Assembly (NCBI GenBank): GCA_951230915.1
Contig: OX579637.1
Span: 27,156,001-27,220,000, forward strand
DNA: 64,000 nt
DNA from: Antitrichia curtipendula
Lineage: Eukaryota > Streptophyta > Bryopsida > Hypnales > Leucodontaceae
Direction of reading: 5' to 3'
Made by a program: the position numbers and the translations under genes. Below are positions 36,112-47,829 of this stretch, one piece after another. Every line of letters starts with the position of its first letter. Positions within the stretch are counted from its first letter, which is position 1. Below the pieces are notes generated by a model. It did not search any database. It saw nothing but the letters and a program-made list of their open reading frames with translations, and was not told where the DNA came from.

Positions 36112-36648
36112 GCTCCACAAAGGTGGCTCGTATAGCAGTGGCGCAAAGATGGCTCCAGCAGCACAGTCAGATGAATATGGTCAATCTGCAACGGACATTG
36201 TATAAAGGTCAATTATGGTTGAAAAAGCACATAAACATGAATACATACATCAAAACTCTCACTACTCTGACAAGCTAAACCGCTTAACTTCATCAAGCGC
36301 TTTTTTCATATTACCTTACTAATAGTTACCAGCACTACACGTTATAGGCTTGAATCATTCCCAACGCTCCCCGCTCGGTAGATGCATGCCAAAAGTTTGG
36401 GTTGAACCCTGCAGACAATAAACACAGTCAGTGCAAAGGCAACATTGTACATGGCAGCCCCCTCACCGTCCAACTTTGCAACGTAAATCTAGTTCCCACT
36501 AGCCTTCACATCCTTCAAAGCAGTAGCCTATACAATTCCAACACTTCACGTCATCAACACTCTGAGAAAACTCCAGATAGTTATAGAACCAAATTGTAAT
36601 AGATTAAAGGCACAAAATCCTACAGGGATTCCACAGACGTCAGACATA

Positions 36649-36829
36649 GTTGTCACATTAGACGGACCGTCCATCTGAATCGTCCAATATGACTGTCTAT
36701 CCGGGACGTCTGATGATTGTAACCCGCCCAATGTAATTACTTTAAGGTAATTACATTGTCTATCCGGTCCGTCCAAATTGTCCGCTTGTCCGGGACGTCC
36801 AGTATTTCTAAGTTGCCTGATGTGACAAC
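36649..36829. mobile_element. MITE-like inverted-repeat element with central palindrome
   Basis: Left end GTTGTCACATTAGACGGACC; right end on the minus strand GTTGTCACATCAGGCAAC. In the middle, AATGTAATTAC and GTAATTACATT flank a 6-bp loop, and GGACGG/CCGTCC words recur on both sides. 181 bp, non-coding. Confidence 0.7.
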
Positions 36830-37251
36830 AATGACATCAGAACCACTATACTCACATTAAATGCCTGTCCACAAAGGGACGTGTATTATCAACTCAACTG
36901 CCAGACTACATGTAAAAAAAGACTTGACTGTAGCCGATTGTATACTTCTATTGATGCAACAAGAATGTGGGCAGGGTGAGACATTTTGTGACTGGCAAAT
37001 AATACCAAAAAAGAAACTGGAAAATTCAACTACACTATACACGAAGTTTCAGAACACGAATTGATAATGCTTTCAACAATCTCAGACTAACAATGTGCGT
37101 GACATAAATTAAAAGAAGACTCATCAACAAGTAACAAAGTAGGGCATCGTACACTCCAATGCTCATAGACAACTTTCAAATAACATGTCAAGTGTCTCTA
37201 ATGAACAGGGAAGGAAGTCGTGAAGAAACTTCAAAGAACATTGCAAGGCAC

Positions 37252-39424
37252 CTTAATGGGTTGCTCTCCAATTGCACATGCACCACCAGTAATTTGAGTG
37301 TGTGTCTGTAGGGAAAAAAAAGGCAAAAATATCAAAAAATAATTCCATAAAATCCTTGTTGTGTAGCTTCGTAATTTTGCCAAACTTAAAACTACCCCAA
37401 ACATGTACATAATTGATGAACTTTCAGTAAAAATCACCTATATGTGTCTATAAGCAGTAGAGACAACAAACTTAAATACCTGGGCAAAAACGGCAACATC
37501 AGCAAGGAAAAGTTGCAGAGGCCCCACAATTTGTTGCAGTGCCACAAGTCTTGTAACACATCTGTCCTCCTGCTCCGTATATGTACCGACGGATAAAAGA
37601 AAAGGTTGGATTGTTGAGGACATTATTATTTGAGAAATCAAAGGCTTGAGCAAATTGAGGGGCGAGATTCTTGGAAAACAAGGTGGAAGCAGAATAGTAG
37701 AACAAGCTAGAGAACATAAAAATGCATTACGTCAAAGTATCCAAACTGTAGCCATTGCAGCTTACTCGAACATGGAGTAAACTGGTTAAACAACACACTC
37801 ACCTTTGTTGTAAGGAAGCGCTTTGAGCAAACTGAGGGCAAATGAAGCACACACTTCAAGGCTTCCAGGACCTGAGTGAACTCGTACCTCTTTTTTGGCA
37901 TGTCACCAAGCACCTGATTAAGATACCCAAAGCCCATTCACAAAAAGTTGACTGTAAGTAACTCAACAACAAATCTAGCCTTGAAAATTGAAAAGAACCT
38001 TGAAAAAAAGCTTAAAAGCAACACTGTGTGAAGAGTTTAACGAGGAGCATTAAAGGTTTAACAATTATTAACCAATATTTTTAACACCAAACTACTTACT
38101 CTTTAGCACATGAGGCCTTGAAATTCTAGGAAATGAAAAATGACTATGTTGCCAGAAGTAGATACTACCTTCTCAAGGTCAAGATCAATGGCAGGCATTG
38201 GAGGAAGAAGTCCCTGATCATTTGCCTCTTTCTTCAACGCACTATCAGAGAGAACGATCTCATGCCAGGAAAGTACATGAAAAGAAGAAGCTCAAACTCT
38301 TGCGTAAAGACAATATCTTACTTTACAACAAATTTTTGGTTTTATATCACAAAATCAAAAGGCCAGGGACAAAACAGTGCCATGAATATTAAGAACCTTG
38401 TGCACTTTCTTTAGAAAGGTGATCGTGAATTTTATGAACACATGTCAACTTGTAGGACATCAGCAGTATTTGGTACTTGAAGTAAACCTGATTGTGCCAA
38501 TCACAGCCATTGAAACATGCTCTTGGGCACACATGGGCCGCAAAAGTGCTTCACTCTCGAGTCTAATAAGCAAGGCATCCTTTGTTGATATGCAGATAAA
38601 TTTAGCTAAATGATCAATGCCTTTAAATTAATTCAAAACTGGCCATGGGGTACAAAATATATCTATAGCAACAGTCATAGAATGCAAATGCTCATAAAAG
38701 TCTCGAAGGATGTAACACACCGTATCTGCTCCTGATATTCTGCATCCCATATTTCTAGCACAGACATGGTCTCATCTCCCATCACAATGGATCTTATGTC
38801 AATTTTTGCACCCTGTAAAGATCATATACCCAAACACAACTAGTAGTCAGAACCATAAAACTCCATCATGGTTAACAATGAAATACAAAGTAACCAGCAG
38901 ACAAGAATTTAGCTGTGAGGAAAAATATAAACCTTAGGCTAGATGAGCTCCTTTACTACGTTGCAGTTGCCACCAATACCCTGATCGTGGATACTAACGA
39001 TTGGGTTGGCATCTCCCATCTCATTACAAGTGCGAACGGCTTGGTAAAGCTTCTGGGACATCTCCGCATCACCTCGCTGGACTGCATTGAAGTCCGGTTC
39101 AGTTATATTTTGTCCACTCATCTGAAAACCAACGAGTAAAAAGCAAGTAGGTAAATGAAGACAGAAAGCCTCAAAAAGATCAATGCAAATGCAAAGACAA
39201 AAAATTAAGCATGTCCTTTCAAACAACACGTTCATCTAGCTCAAGAGATTTCTACATACTAAAAAGCAATAAAGAAATCCTAGAATGAAAACAAACAACC
39301 ATACTAGAGCACATATTGTTTGGGCTCTATAAATAGGCAATTATATCCTAAATTTCTACATTAATTAGTTAAAAGGAACTAACCATGCTAGAAGCAGCAC
39401 TACCACCCATACCAATGCAATAAG
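37252..39424 (-). pseudogene. PUR4: Partial, broken FGAM synthase (phosphoribosylformylglycinamidine synthase)
   Basis: Seven exon blocks on the minus strand, in protein order. 39424..39384 reads IGMGGSAASSM. 39121..38933 reads FNAVQRGDAEMSQKLYQ, NPIVSIHDQG and GNCNVVKELI. From 38812 a block reads AKIDIRSIVMGDETMSVLEI W. 38579..38488 reads DALLIRLESEALLRPMC. 37913..37803 reads VLGDMPKK and then LPSVCSKRFLTTK. 37569..37480 reads VGPLQLFLADVAVFAQ. 37305..37252 reads ITGGACAIGEQPIK. This is the central synthetase region of PurL. The living enzyme makes FGAM from FGAR, glutamine and ATP in purine synthesis. Breaks: TAG at 38941-38939 where Tyr is expected before Pro-Lys, an apparent loss of about 18 residues after KKRYEF, and no N-terminal or amidotransferase end. 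Intron positions are kept, so it derives from genomic DNA. Confidence 0.83.
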
Positions 39425-39785
39425 CTGTTGAATCACTTGATTAGAGATTGAGCAAGAGAATTTCACCAATAGGAGAGACAGAGACTATAGACCTGCTTAT
39501 GAAGACCTGTAGCAGCATTCCTTGACAGAAATGGAGTTTGATAGATAGAATAAACCTATGCTTTCTGCTCAATTGCAGTTGCAACCTGCAAAGCCCTCAG
39601 ATCGGCTCCCGGATTGGCTCCGACCTTGGCTGCATTGTTGGCCACAAGATTTGCTCCAAAACTGGCATCTTCACCTCCCCTTTGTAGTCAATGCTTGTGC
39701 ACAATTCCATGTGTCAAAACTAGTAATTTGCAGACTTCGTCTACTCCAAGTTCTCGCCATCTCCTTTGCATAAAAGAGCCCTTAC

Positions 39786-39927
39786 TTCATCAAATTCAAA
39801 AAACGGGAGCTTCCCTTTCCTCCTCTCAACTTCCTCATCAACTTTTGCAAGATATTCATGCAAATCAGACTGTCTTGCACTTTGGTAAGTAAGCCATTGC
39901 AGGTAAAGTGGGTCCACTAGCAAGTGA
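39786..39927 (-). other. Exon-like block, unrecognised, minus strand
   Basis: Between an acceptor (CACGTAG) and a GTAAGG donor the frame reads HLLVDPLYLQWLTYQ, then SDLHEYLAKVDEEVERRKGK and LPFFEFDE. It looks like real, conserved-type coding sequence but I cannot name the family. It lies just upstream of the FGAM-synthase pseudogene on the same strand, yet is not FGAM synthase as I know it. A second possible block at about 39690-39560 reads Ala/Gly-rich (SFGANLVANNAAKVGANPGA). Confidence 0.4.
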
Positions 39928-40189
39928 CTACGTGAAAAAACAAGGAAGAACAAAAAAATAACAATACTGGAAGTGGAGGACGAACACACCTATGAGAAGT
40001 CCATTTTGTACTATAAGCCTTCATCATACAGAAATGAGCACTAATGGATGGAATTAGACATTTTGAATACAAAATGAGTAATGAGGGGTCCAAAACAACT
40101 AAACATCAAATTCAAACATCATATAGAAATTCAAATCATTGAGGAGAGGTTCAGCAATTCCAATGGCAAAGTCTGCTCTTAAGACAATT

Positions 40190-40440
40190 AGATTATATTT
40201 CATCTATAATATTTCATCCACTTTCATCCATAATATTTCATCCCCTTCATCTATATTTTTCATCCTCTTTCATCCATATTTTCATCCACTTTCACCTATA
40301 TTTTTCATCTATTTCTTCTAATTCCTTTCATCCATTTTTCCCTAAAACTTTCTTCCATTTCTACCATCCAATTTCCAAAATTTCCTTTGAAATTTCATCC
40401 ATTTTATTATCAACTTTCATCCGCTTTTTGATTCATTTTT
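40190..40440 (+). repeat. TTTCATCC low-complexity repeat
   Basis: Irregular repetition of TTTCATCCA/TATTTTTCATC across 250 bp, pyrimidine-rich on the plus strand. No coding function is proposed. Confidence 0.75.
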
Positions 40441-41544
40441 TTATCACTTTTTTTATTTTCCTTCTAATATTTCAGCTCCCCGCTCACTGCTTCCCGCTCG
40501 CTCCCCAGCATTCCCTACTTCAACAAGAATTGAAATTTAATTTGAACCTAGACCATGCATACCTTCTTCAGGGAGAAGCCACCAACCGCGCAGCAGGCTC
40601 AATACCTTGGAAATCCTACATGCACTATTCAATGTCTAAAACCGTCAAAGTTAGAATCCATTTTGGAAGCATTGAAGCCAACATGAAACTAGACCATTGT
40701 GAGTGAAATCAAGTATTAGTGACCCTAAGACCCTAACCCTAATTTTAGCAGCAATCGAAATATTGCATGAAATTCTCCAAGCATACCTTCTAGTTGCAGA
40801 CTTGGAGTATAAACGCTAAACTCAATGCAGGCAAATTGAAACCATAAATGCTAAGATCTTCAAAAGCGTGAACCGCAAAACTCAATCTTGTAGATTGTCA
40901 AAGCAAACACAGACAACAATTTCAAAATCGCACGGAGAAATGTTTTCCCTCGCTCTGAACCTCATCTACATAGGGAACCTTGGAAATGAGGACTTCAATA
41001 GACTTTGGATCCCTAAACAGTAAATTAAATCTTGCTTACTGTATATCATTCATCTCCAAAATTTAGATAGAAATAGCAATACTTTTCATCCATATTCCAC
41101 AACTGAGATCCAATGGCATGTTAGCATTTAGCACCCTCTGGTAATTAGTTACCACTAAATATTATAGGCCATGCTATTTTAGATGTACCAATGACATAAT
41201 TCCATGTTTTATTATATATGCTATATTACATATAATCATTTTTTTCATCCTAAAAGCATTCTATATTATATGTAATTTTCTTACAAATTTTACTGAGAAT
41301 GAATATACTGGACCCTATATTTTATTGCACATAGTTTCTACGTTTTTTGTCGGTGCTCCCCCCAAATACAGACTCCAATTTTTGTACTACGTGTAAATGC
41401 TTTGTGTTGTATTTAGTAACACACACACTCCTTTTTGCACAATGCATGTGGACATTACATTCAGGTGTCTATCATTTTGTGTATGGTTTTGAACTTAATA
41501 CTTGTCTCTATTTTGTTTGTATTCGACAATATTTTTTGTTTGAA
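40441..41544. other. No recognised feature
   Basis: Mixed-composition DNA. ORFs on the plus strand lack motifs and have no splice support. Confidence 0.4.
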
Positions 41545-41870
41545 AGTATTTTGGTTTTGAAAGTGGTTTGTAATTCAAACTGATTTGTGCTTGAAACTCA
41601 TTTTTGTTTCAAAGTACTTAGTATTTGAATCCACTTTGGGTTTCAAAGTAGCATTTTGGTTTTGAAAGTGTCTTCTAATTCAAATTGGCTTGTGCTTGAA
41701 ACTCATTTTAGTATGAAAGTACCTAGTATTTGAATCCACTGTGGGTTTCAAAGTAGCACTTTGCTTTTGAAAGTGGTTTGTAATTCAAACTAGTTTTTAG
41801 TAGTTTGTGCTTGAAACTCATTTAGTTTGAAAGTAATTAGTATTTAAATCCACTTTGGGATTCAAAATAG
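41545..41870 (+). repeat. Three tandem copies of an about 107-bp unit
   Basis: Each copy has TTTTGAAAGTG, TAATTCAAA, TTGTGCTTGAAACTCATTT and AGTATTTGAATCCACT, then GGGTTTCAAA. Copies start near 41545, 41653 and 41759. The last has an extra TTTTTAGTAG. Confidence 0.8.
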
Positions 41871-42122
41871 TTATCTTTGCAACTAGCTACTTGAATTTTC
41901 CACTTCTTGTTTTGTATATCATTTTTTATATCTGCAGTTTTTAAATATGATTTTCCTATGGCTTTACCAAATATTTCATAAAAATTAGCTGCTACTCTAC
42001 ATTTATAATGAACACAAAAATAACGCAAAAGAAAATATAAAATGAAATATAAGGTACATGAAATAAGAATAATTTAAAAATTTAGGTAAATATAGCCCTA
42101 TAAAAATCCACAAATTTACCTA

Positions 42123-42478
42123 CATCTCAAACTTAAGGACATACGGATTTTTAACAGTTATTGTACTAAAACTGCTCCTTTATACCTGCATACTATAATT
42201 GCAGTGATAACGTGACTTTCTATGCACTGAACCAATGCAAAAACAATAAACATCAATAGTGTACAATTTGTGTACTTTAACTATACAATTATATAGTTTT
42301 GATACATCAATCATACGCTTAAAGTATATAAACCATAGGTTACTGATATTTATTGTTTTTGCATTGATTAAGTGCGTAGAAAGTCACGTTATCAATATGA
42401 TTATAGTACGCAGGTATGAAGAAGCAGTTTTAGTAGCAATAACTGTTAAAAATTTGTCTGTCCTTAAATTCAAGATGT
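42123..42478. repeat. Large foldback element, about 136-bp arms
   Basis: Left arm 42123-42257 and right arm 42341-42478 are reverse complements over nearly their whole length. Shared stretches include GATAACGTGACTTTCTA, CCAATGCAAAAACAATAAA-like sequence and TTTTTAACAGTTATTG. The loop is about 83 bp. Small differences show it is not an assembly mirror. Probably a foldback/MITE; a transcript would form a long hairpin. Confidence 0.85.
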
Positions 42479-42502
42479 ATATAGCTTCCATGTAATAGAG
42501 GT

Positions 42503-42930
42503 TTGATTGCATGGTACCAACAAGTATCCTATGTAGTGCAACCCCCAATATGGGAGGCCACTGAAAGTCATTTAGGAGTATGTGGATACATTGAGGAAAT
42601 CCTGATTCAACATTATCGAAACCATTGCGTTACAATGTTGCTATGCGATTGGATGAGGGGGACAAGCGACACTCCCTTTCCTAGCATCCAACGGGATAGG
42701 TATGGTGTCAACTTTGCAAACTTCAATCAAATGGAAGGGATGTTTCACGCCAATTTATATGCATTTTCTCTGCACTATCAATAGGTTTTCTTCTTAGATG
42801 ACCCACATAGATTTTATTGGAAGGTTGTGTGCCAAATAGATGTCAGAGATAGATGCAGCGCAATATATTTCTCAGAAGCATCACCGGACATCGTTCAACT
42901 CCGCAACAACAATGAATTTGTCAAATTGTA
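42503..42930 (+). pseudogene. Second CACTA transposase fragment (DUF4216-like), broken
   Basis: The frame reads GVCGYIEEILIQHYRN, LLCDWM, RDRYGVNFANFNQMEG and AFSLHYQ, then a TAG stop at 42782-42784, then VFFLDDPHRFYWKVVCQID. This matches in order the DUF4216 part of the intact element at 1383-2115 (YVGVVKDILK, RCEWV, VVNF, QATQVFFADD). It lies directly beside the foldback at 42123-42478. No terminal repeats found. Confidence 0.7.
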
Positions 42931-43920
42931 GCATCTGCAGTGGGAGTCGGATTTAGTGAGGCCTCCAGCTAAGATAGGAGGAAACTATATACCCGTAGTA
43001 GGAAACAATACAGTGCAAGAGAACAAAGAGTATTCCTTGAATGTTTGGTATTTTGCTACGTGGCAATGTCAGCAAATTTTTGGTAGAATGTTAGTAGTTT
43101 AGACGACGTTGACCTCATCAATGTCATTCACAATAGTAGCGCAATATTCTAGACATTCAGTAGGGGACAAAAGTACTAGTATCACATGCTGCATGGGACA
43201 TTCGATTTAACGTTAATGCTTTGTGTAGGAATGCTTACATTCTTGCCTGGCATAATTTTATGTTTTGCATCCGCCAACCTCATTGTCTATAACTTTGTCA
43301 TTACAAAGATGTTGAAGGCAATGGAATGCATGTTCTATATCTTGCATCAAAAGGAAATACTGCCGTGTACTTCAAGAACATCTAGTCTCCCAAGTTGTTT
43401 AAGTGAACGTCTCAACATCAATGTAGAGGTCTCCGCTGATATTTATCAATGTGCGTGATGGTGGCTCACAATGTTGATGTGGCATGCCATGTCAGCCTCC
43501 ATGAATGCTACATCTTGGAATTTCCATGTTAGATGACACATTATATGACACGTCATCAATTTATTTAACAATTTATTTAACATTGCTTTGGACTGGGGCT
43601 GCCCTTTTCTGTTTCTTTTCATCTTGAACAATTGTTTTATCCCAGACTTTAGTTATTTTCTATGACTTATTCATAGTAAAAATGGATTAACTCGTTGACG
43701 TGGCAATCCATGTTATTTCAAAAGTTTCTAAAAATATCAATATGTATTCAAGATTGTCAAATAAAAAGTCAAAGCCAATGACGGCATCAACTTATTTTCA
43801 TTATAATCTGCCACCATTACATTAGGAAAATTTTGAGGCCTTCACAAGGCCCCGACTTCTGAACCCCGAACTTCTTGAATTTTTTTTTTTTTTTTTTAAT
43901 TATCTAATTACATATTTGAG
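42931..43920. other. Probable further decayed transposon DNA
   Basis: No clear family signal. Contains GACACGTCATC/GACGTGGCA words also seen near 32150. Nothing else supported. Confidence 0.35.
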
Positions 43921-44165
43921 CTTGTTGGCCATGTGCCATAAAAATTAAGTATAAATAAGCATTTTGGAAATTAAATAAATAAATAAATAAATTCCAAGGT
44001 GGCAGATGATCGTCCATGTCATTGTTCTGATTAAAAAACCACTTTACAGAATTAAAAATTATTAAAAATTCATTAAATTCATTAAAAATTCATTAAAAAT
44101 TCATTAAAATTAGTTTTTCAAAAAAGCTTATTTATACTCATTTTTTATGGCATGTGGTCAACAAG
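43921..44165. repeat. Inverted-repeat (MITE-like) element, about 47-bp arms
   Basis: CTTGTTGGCCATGTGCCATA then AAAATTAAGTATAAATAAGC (43921-43968) matches the reverse complement of 44117-44165 (CTTGTTGACCACATGCCATA then AAAAATGAGTATAAATAAGC). The interior is an ATTAAAAATTC simple repeat. The outer limits may extend further. Confidence 0.7.
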
Positions 44166-44503
44166 TTCACATCCGCAGACGGAATGTTTTTTAAATTTTT
44201 TTCGTGCTAAAAAAAGATTATCCCAGATTTCGAGCTCTAAAGTGCTGAATTCAGTTAACAAAGGGAAGGGGCCTTTTGGAAGCCTCAATTTTTTCCTAAT
44301 GTCTGCAACGTCCACAAAAATCTACATTTCTGGGCCACCCAGCCTTTTAGACATCTTGATGTTTCCTCGGACAATGTATGTTCTATATTGGACATTGCAT
44401 ATTTTGGGTTGGACACTAAATAAACAGGGGGTTCTTATAGTGTATATAGTTTAAGAAACCTAGTAATGTGCCATGGGGGAATTTAAGAATGGTGCTTTTA
44501 TGA

Positions 44504-44818
44504 AGAAGAGACAAACAAGGAAGACCAAGACCAAAAAGAAGAGGAGGACACAGACAAAGAGGTAGAAGAGGACAAAGACGAAGAGGAATTCAGAGAAGAA
44601 GAAGTGCTTGGGATGGTGAAGAGACGGATTTGTTTTACCAAGCACTAGAACAATTTGGGATGGTTTTTGGCATGATGGCACTAGAACTCTCTAGAAGAAT
44701 GAGACATGAAGTGAGACGTAAATTTGAAGACAAAGACAATCAAATTGAAGCTCACATTAATGAAGCTTTTAAAAAACACGCTATACAAGGTTGGTGTATT
44801 CACAAACATTTTAGTTAA
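44504..44818 (+). pseudogene. BDP1/TFIIIB B''-like SANT domain fragment
   Basis: From 44609 the frame reads WDGEETDLFYQALEQFG, then RRMRHEVRRKFEDKDNQIEA and HINEAFKKHA. This is the pattern of the SANT/Myb-like domain of BDP1: W, ETELFY-A-xQFG, R-R-QV-x-KFK-EEK, then AL. BDP1 is the TFIIIB subunit that helps open Pol III promoters. Just upstream, FMKKRQTRKTK (44498-44530, another frame) resembles the FMKK-TRW lead-in, so a frame break or a missing exon lies between. Only this fragment of an otherwise large protein was found. A basic Arg-rich reading (44504-44600) precedes it in frame. Probably a gene fragment. Confidence 0.6.
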
Positions 44819-46221
44819 GCTTTTCTTAATATAATTTTTGAATTCTAAACCTCATCATCACCATTCTACACATGTGTTGCAATACATCAAACAACCTGCT
44901 ATTGAGCCATCATCAACAATCTTAATATCCAATCATAATAAAAAAAAGGCATGATCTTATCTCCAATATGTCTTTTTGTACCTTAGCTATAAAAATTAAA
45001 CAAAGGTTCTTGAATTTGTGTCCAATTAGGCTGTCTAAGATGGATGAACAAAAATGTTCCTCCGAGACAGTTTCAATTGCTTAGATTTGCCATTCTCATT
45101 TTGGATAGAATGTTGCTTGTCATCCATCCAAGGTCCCTATTGGTTGTTTAGGCATCCGCCCAAATAGATACTAAAGGGTGAACGCCCAAAAGACTTGTTG
45201 AAGGACATAAAACAACTTTGCCATGAACGTCATCTTCACAAAGAATTGTAGATTGATTAAATTTGAGTAGGTAATTCTATAAAAGAACATAAACTTGATG
45301 AAAAATACTCAAATAGGTGAAAAAACTCATATATTTGCGGATAAGAAAATTGAAATGCTGAAATAACATGACCAAGTGGGACTATGGGAGATGCTATTTG
45401 TTTAATGGCTATACCAAGCCAATTAGTCATTCCATGCAGTAATCAAATCATCTATTAAGTTGCCATGAAGGCCAATGACATAACTTCACCTAATTGCAAC
45501 CTTGTTATAAAACCACCCTCTAAGAGATGAGCTTAGCTTTGTTTTCTTAATTTTGGAGCAAATGAAAAGAAGATTTCATTGCAAAAAGTGAGTATTGTAA
45601 AGCTCACAGTAGGAGTGTTTTATCCCATAGGCCAAATAAAACTCAAGACTTGAATAGATAATAAACTAGGATCATCAAAATCAACATTGAGGTGGAAGAG
45701 GTTTTTACTTGATTGACATAAGCTTACAGCATAGGAGCACTTTGAGTCCATTTTTGAATTTTAAATCCTCTTTCAATTACAAATAAGATGCAACAAAATC
45801 TAAAGCAATGTAGAATAGTCCTAGATGTGATTACCTCAGGGCTTCTTCAACAGAAGTGGTATATTAGTCTTCCAAATATATATTCTCCAATTCATAATTA
45901 GAACTTGAAATGATTATCATTAGAAGCACACCCAATGTATTTTCAATAGATACAAGAAAGCTCAAATTGAAATTGGACAATAAAAATAAAACTTTTCCAA
46001 AGCTAGCTAAGAGACAAAAATTATAGAGTTTTGAGTAAATCTTGGTTACCAATGTGCATTGCACTCCAAATTGTACAAAATTAAGGTACTGGTTATCACC
46101 AAAATGCTCCAATTATTAATCTAGTAGGTGCATTTTTTTTCTAAAGTTAAGAGTGAAGTCATCCATTAGACCTTTAAGTTCCTAGCGTCATTATAAGGTC
46201 AATCTTCAAAGGACAATGAAG
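44819..46221. other. AT-rich DNA without recognised gene
   Basis: No coding motif or element ends recognised on either strand. Confidence 0.45.
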
Positions 46222-47068
46222 ACATTTTGTGTCTTTTAGATGGTCAAATAGGCTTTACAAGTGCATATTGAAGAATGGATGCTTTTCATTTGATTTTTTG
46301 TGTGCACCTTCTGTGATACTATATCCAAATCATTCACTTAAGTTTAAGACAATTTAGTTTTTATTTTTATTTTATACAAGGTAGTTTATCAAAAAATGGT
46401 ATACTATGCAATGTATTTTAATACTTTGAGTTTTTTCCTTTAAAACTTGATTTTGACATTCAAAATGACTTCTATTCCTTTTTAGCAAAACTAACAAAAT
46501 GAAGCTTCTAAAATCTATTTTCTATTCTATTTAGAAATTTTGAAAATTCCTTAAATCAGCACTTCACTAGGGACATTTTTGTGTTTTTCTATCTCACTAT
46601 ATCCTATGTGAGCAACAATCTTGTGACTTTTCCTTGTGCAACAAAGTAAAGCCACAAGGTTGTAGCTCACATGGGGGGAAAGTGAAACTTAGAAACCCCC
46701 CAAAGTCCCTAGTGCTTCATTGAACTTTGAAGTTAAGCATCTATAACTAAGTCTTAAAATATAGAATGATCTAAGAATTTTCTTTATACCACAATGCTCT
46801 AAACTATAATTTACTTCTATATTGGAATTTTCATATTTTTTAAACATATTTTGCATTTGATATGAATTTTCTTCATTTTTCATTCTAATATTTGTGATAA
46901 TTTGAAATTTTAACAAAAGAATTTGGAAATTCTACAACATATATTAGACATGTGATTTCATCTTTGAACAATAAAAATAGTAAATTTTTCTTATAAATAG
47001 TGAAGACGTTGAGGATAGAGAGCTCAAGTTTGACTACACAGCGATGGATTCCGTCCTTTAGGGATTAA
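46222..47068 (+). mobile_element. TTAA-family element, copy G (right end only certain)
   Basis: Right end CCGTCCTTTAGGGATTAA at 47051-47068. The interior parallels copy H (62534-63367): GAAGAATGGATG, TTTTTTGTGTGCA, CTTTAAAACTTGATTTTGAC and TCAAGTTTGACTACA. The left boundary was not determined; 46222 is where similarity to copy H becomes visible. Confidence 0.5.
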
Positions 47069-47829
47069 CCTTGTAAAGACGCTATGGACCACAATAGGCC
47101 AATGGATGACTTCACTTGGCACTATAGGATTAAAAAAATGTTTTTTCATCCAATTTATTTATTTGGAGAATACTTGAGTACATTTTCAATGTGAATCGTA
47201 TTGCAAAGTCCTCATTATGGCCTTATTGACTTTTGTAAAGAAGAAGATACTCAATCCATGGATCACCTTTGTAGTGTATTTGAACCACTTCTTGCTATTT
47301 TCTTTTTATGTGAATTTTAGTTATACAAATAATGTTTTTTGAATTTAAGTCCAACTGATGAAATGAAGCTAATCAAGTTTAGTTTCTACTCCAATTGGAA
47401 ATTGAAAAATTAAAAGATTTCAATATTTTATAGCAATATGAATTATGGACCTACAACCATAGTTTGTTGATTTTCTAATTTTAGAGTGACACAGTATTTT
47501 GGTACATACCATCATGTTCTACACTATAATATACATCTATGGTGAAAATTTCATATTTTTTAACATATTTTGTACTCCAAGTATTTGATATGAATTTTCT
47601 TCATTTAAAAAAAAAAAATACATAGTAATTTCAAATTTTCCCCCAAAAATTTGATAATTATATAACTTGTAATAAACATATGACTTCATCTCTGAAAAAT
47701 AAATTCAAACATGTCATGGGTTAAAGGGACGGTTTGTGGATGCCCCACTGTACTCAACTAGTTACCCCCCCTATGACCGTGATTTGCGAGCTTCGGTGGG
47801 AGAGACGCCTGATCTCTTTCCTGAACCTT
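47069..47829. other. AT-rich flank, no recognised feature
   Basis: Low-complexity DNA between copy G and the foldback upstream of the amidophosphoribosyltransferase gene. Confidence 0.4.

Noticed and set aside
35943..36212. Alternative open frame LLSSRKN/LFSSTKN over the heptad repeat
   Set aside because: Although open, it does not continue into the long downstream ORF; the Gln/Glu frame does, so the latter is the likelier ancestral frame.
43870..43900. Poly-T run next to an element as evidence for a SINE or processed insertion
   Set aside because: No Pol III promoter boxes or target duplications were seen; poly-T/A runs are common throughout this AT-rich DNA.
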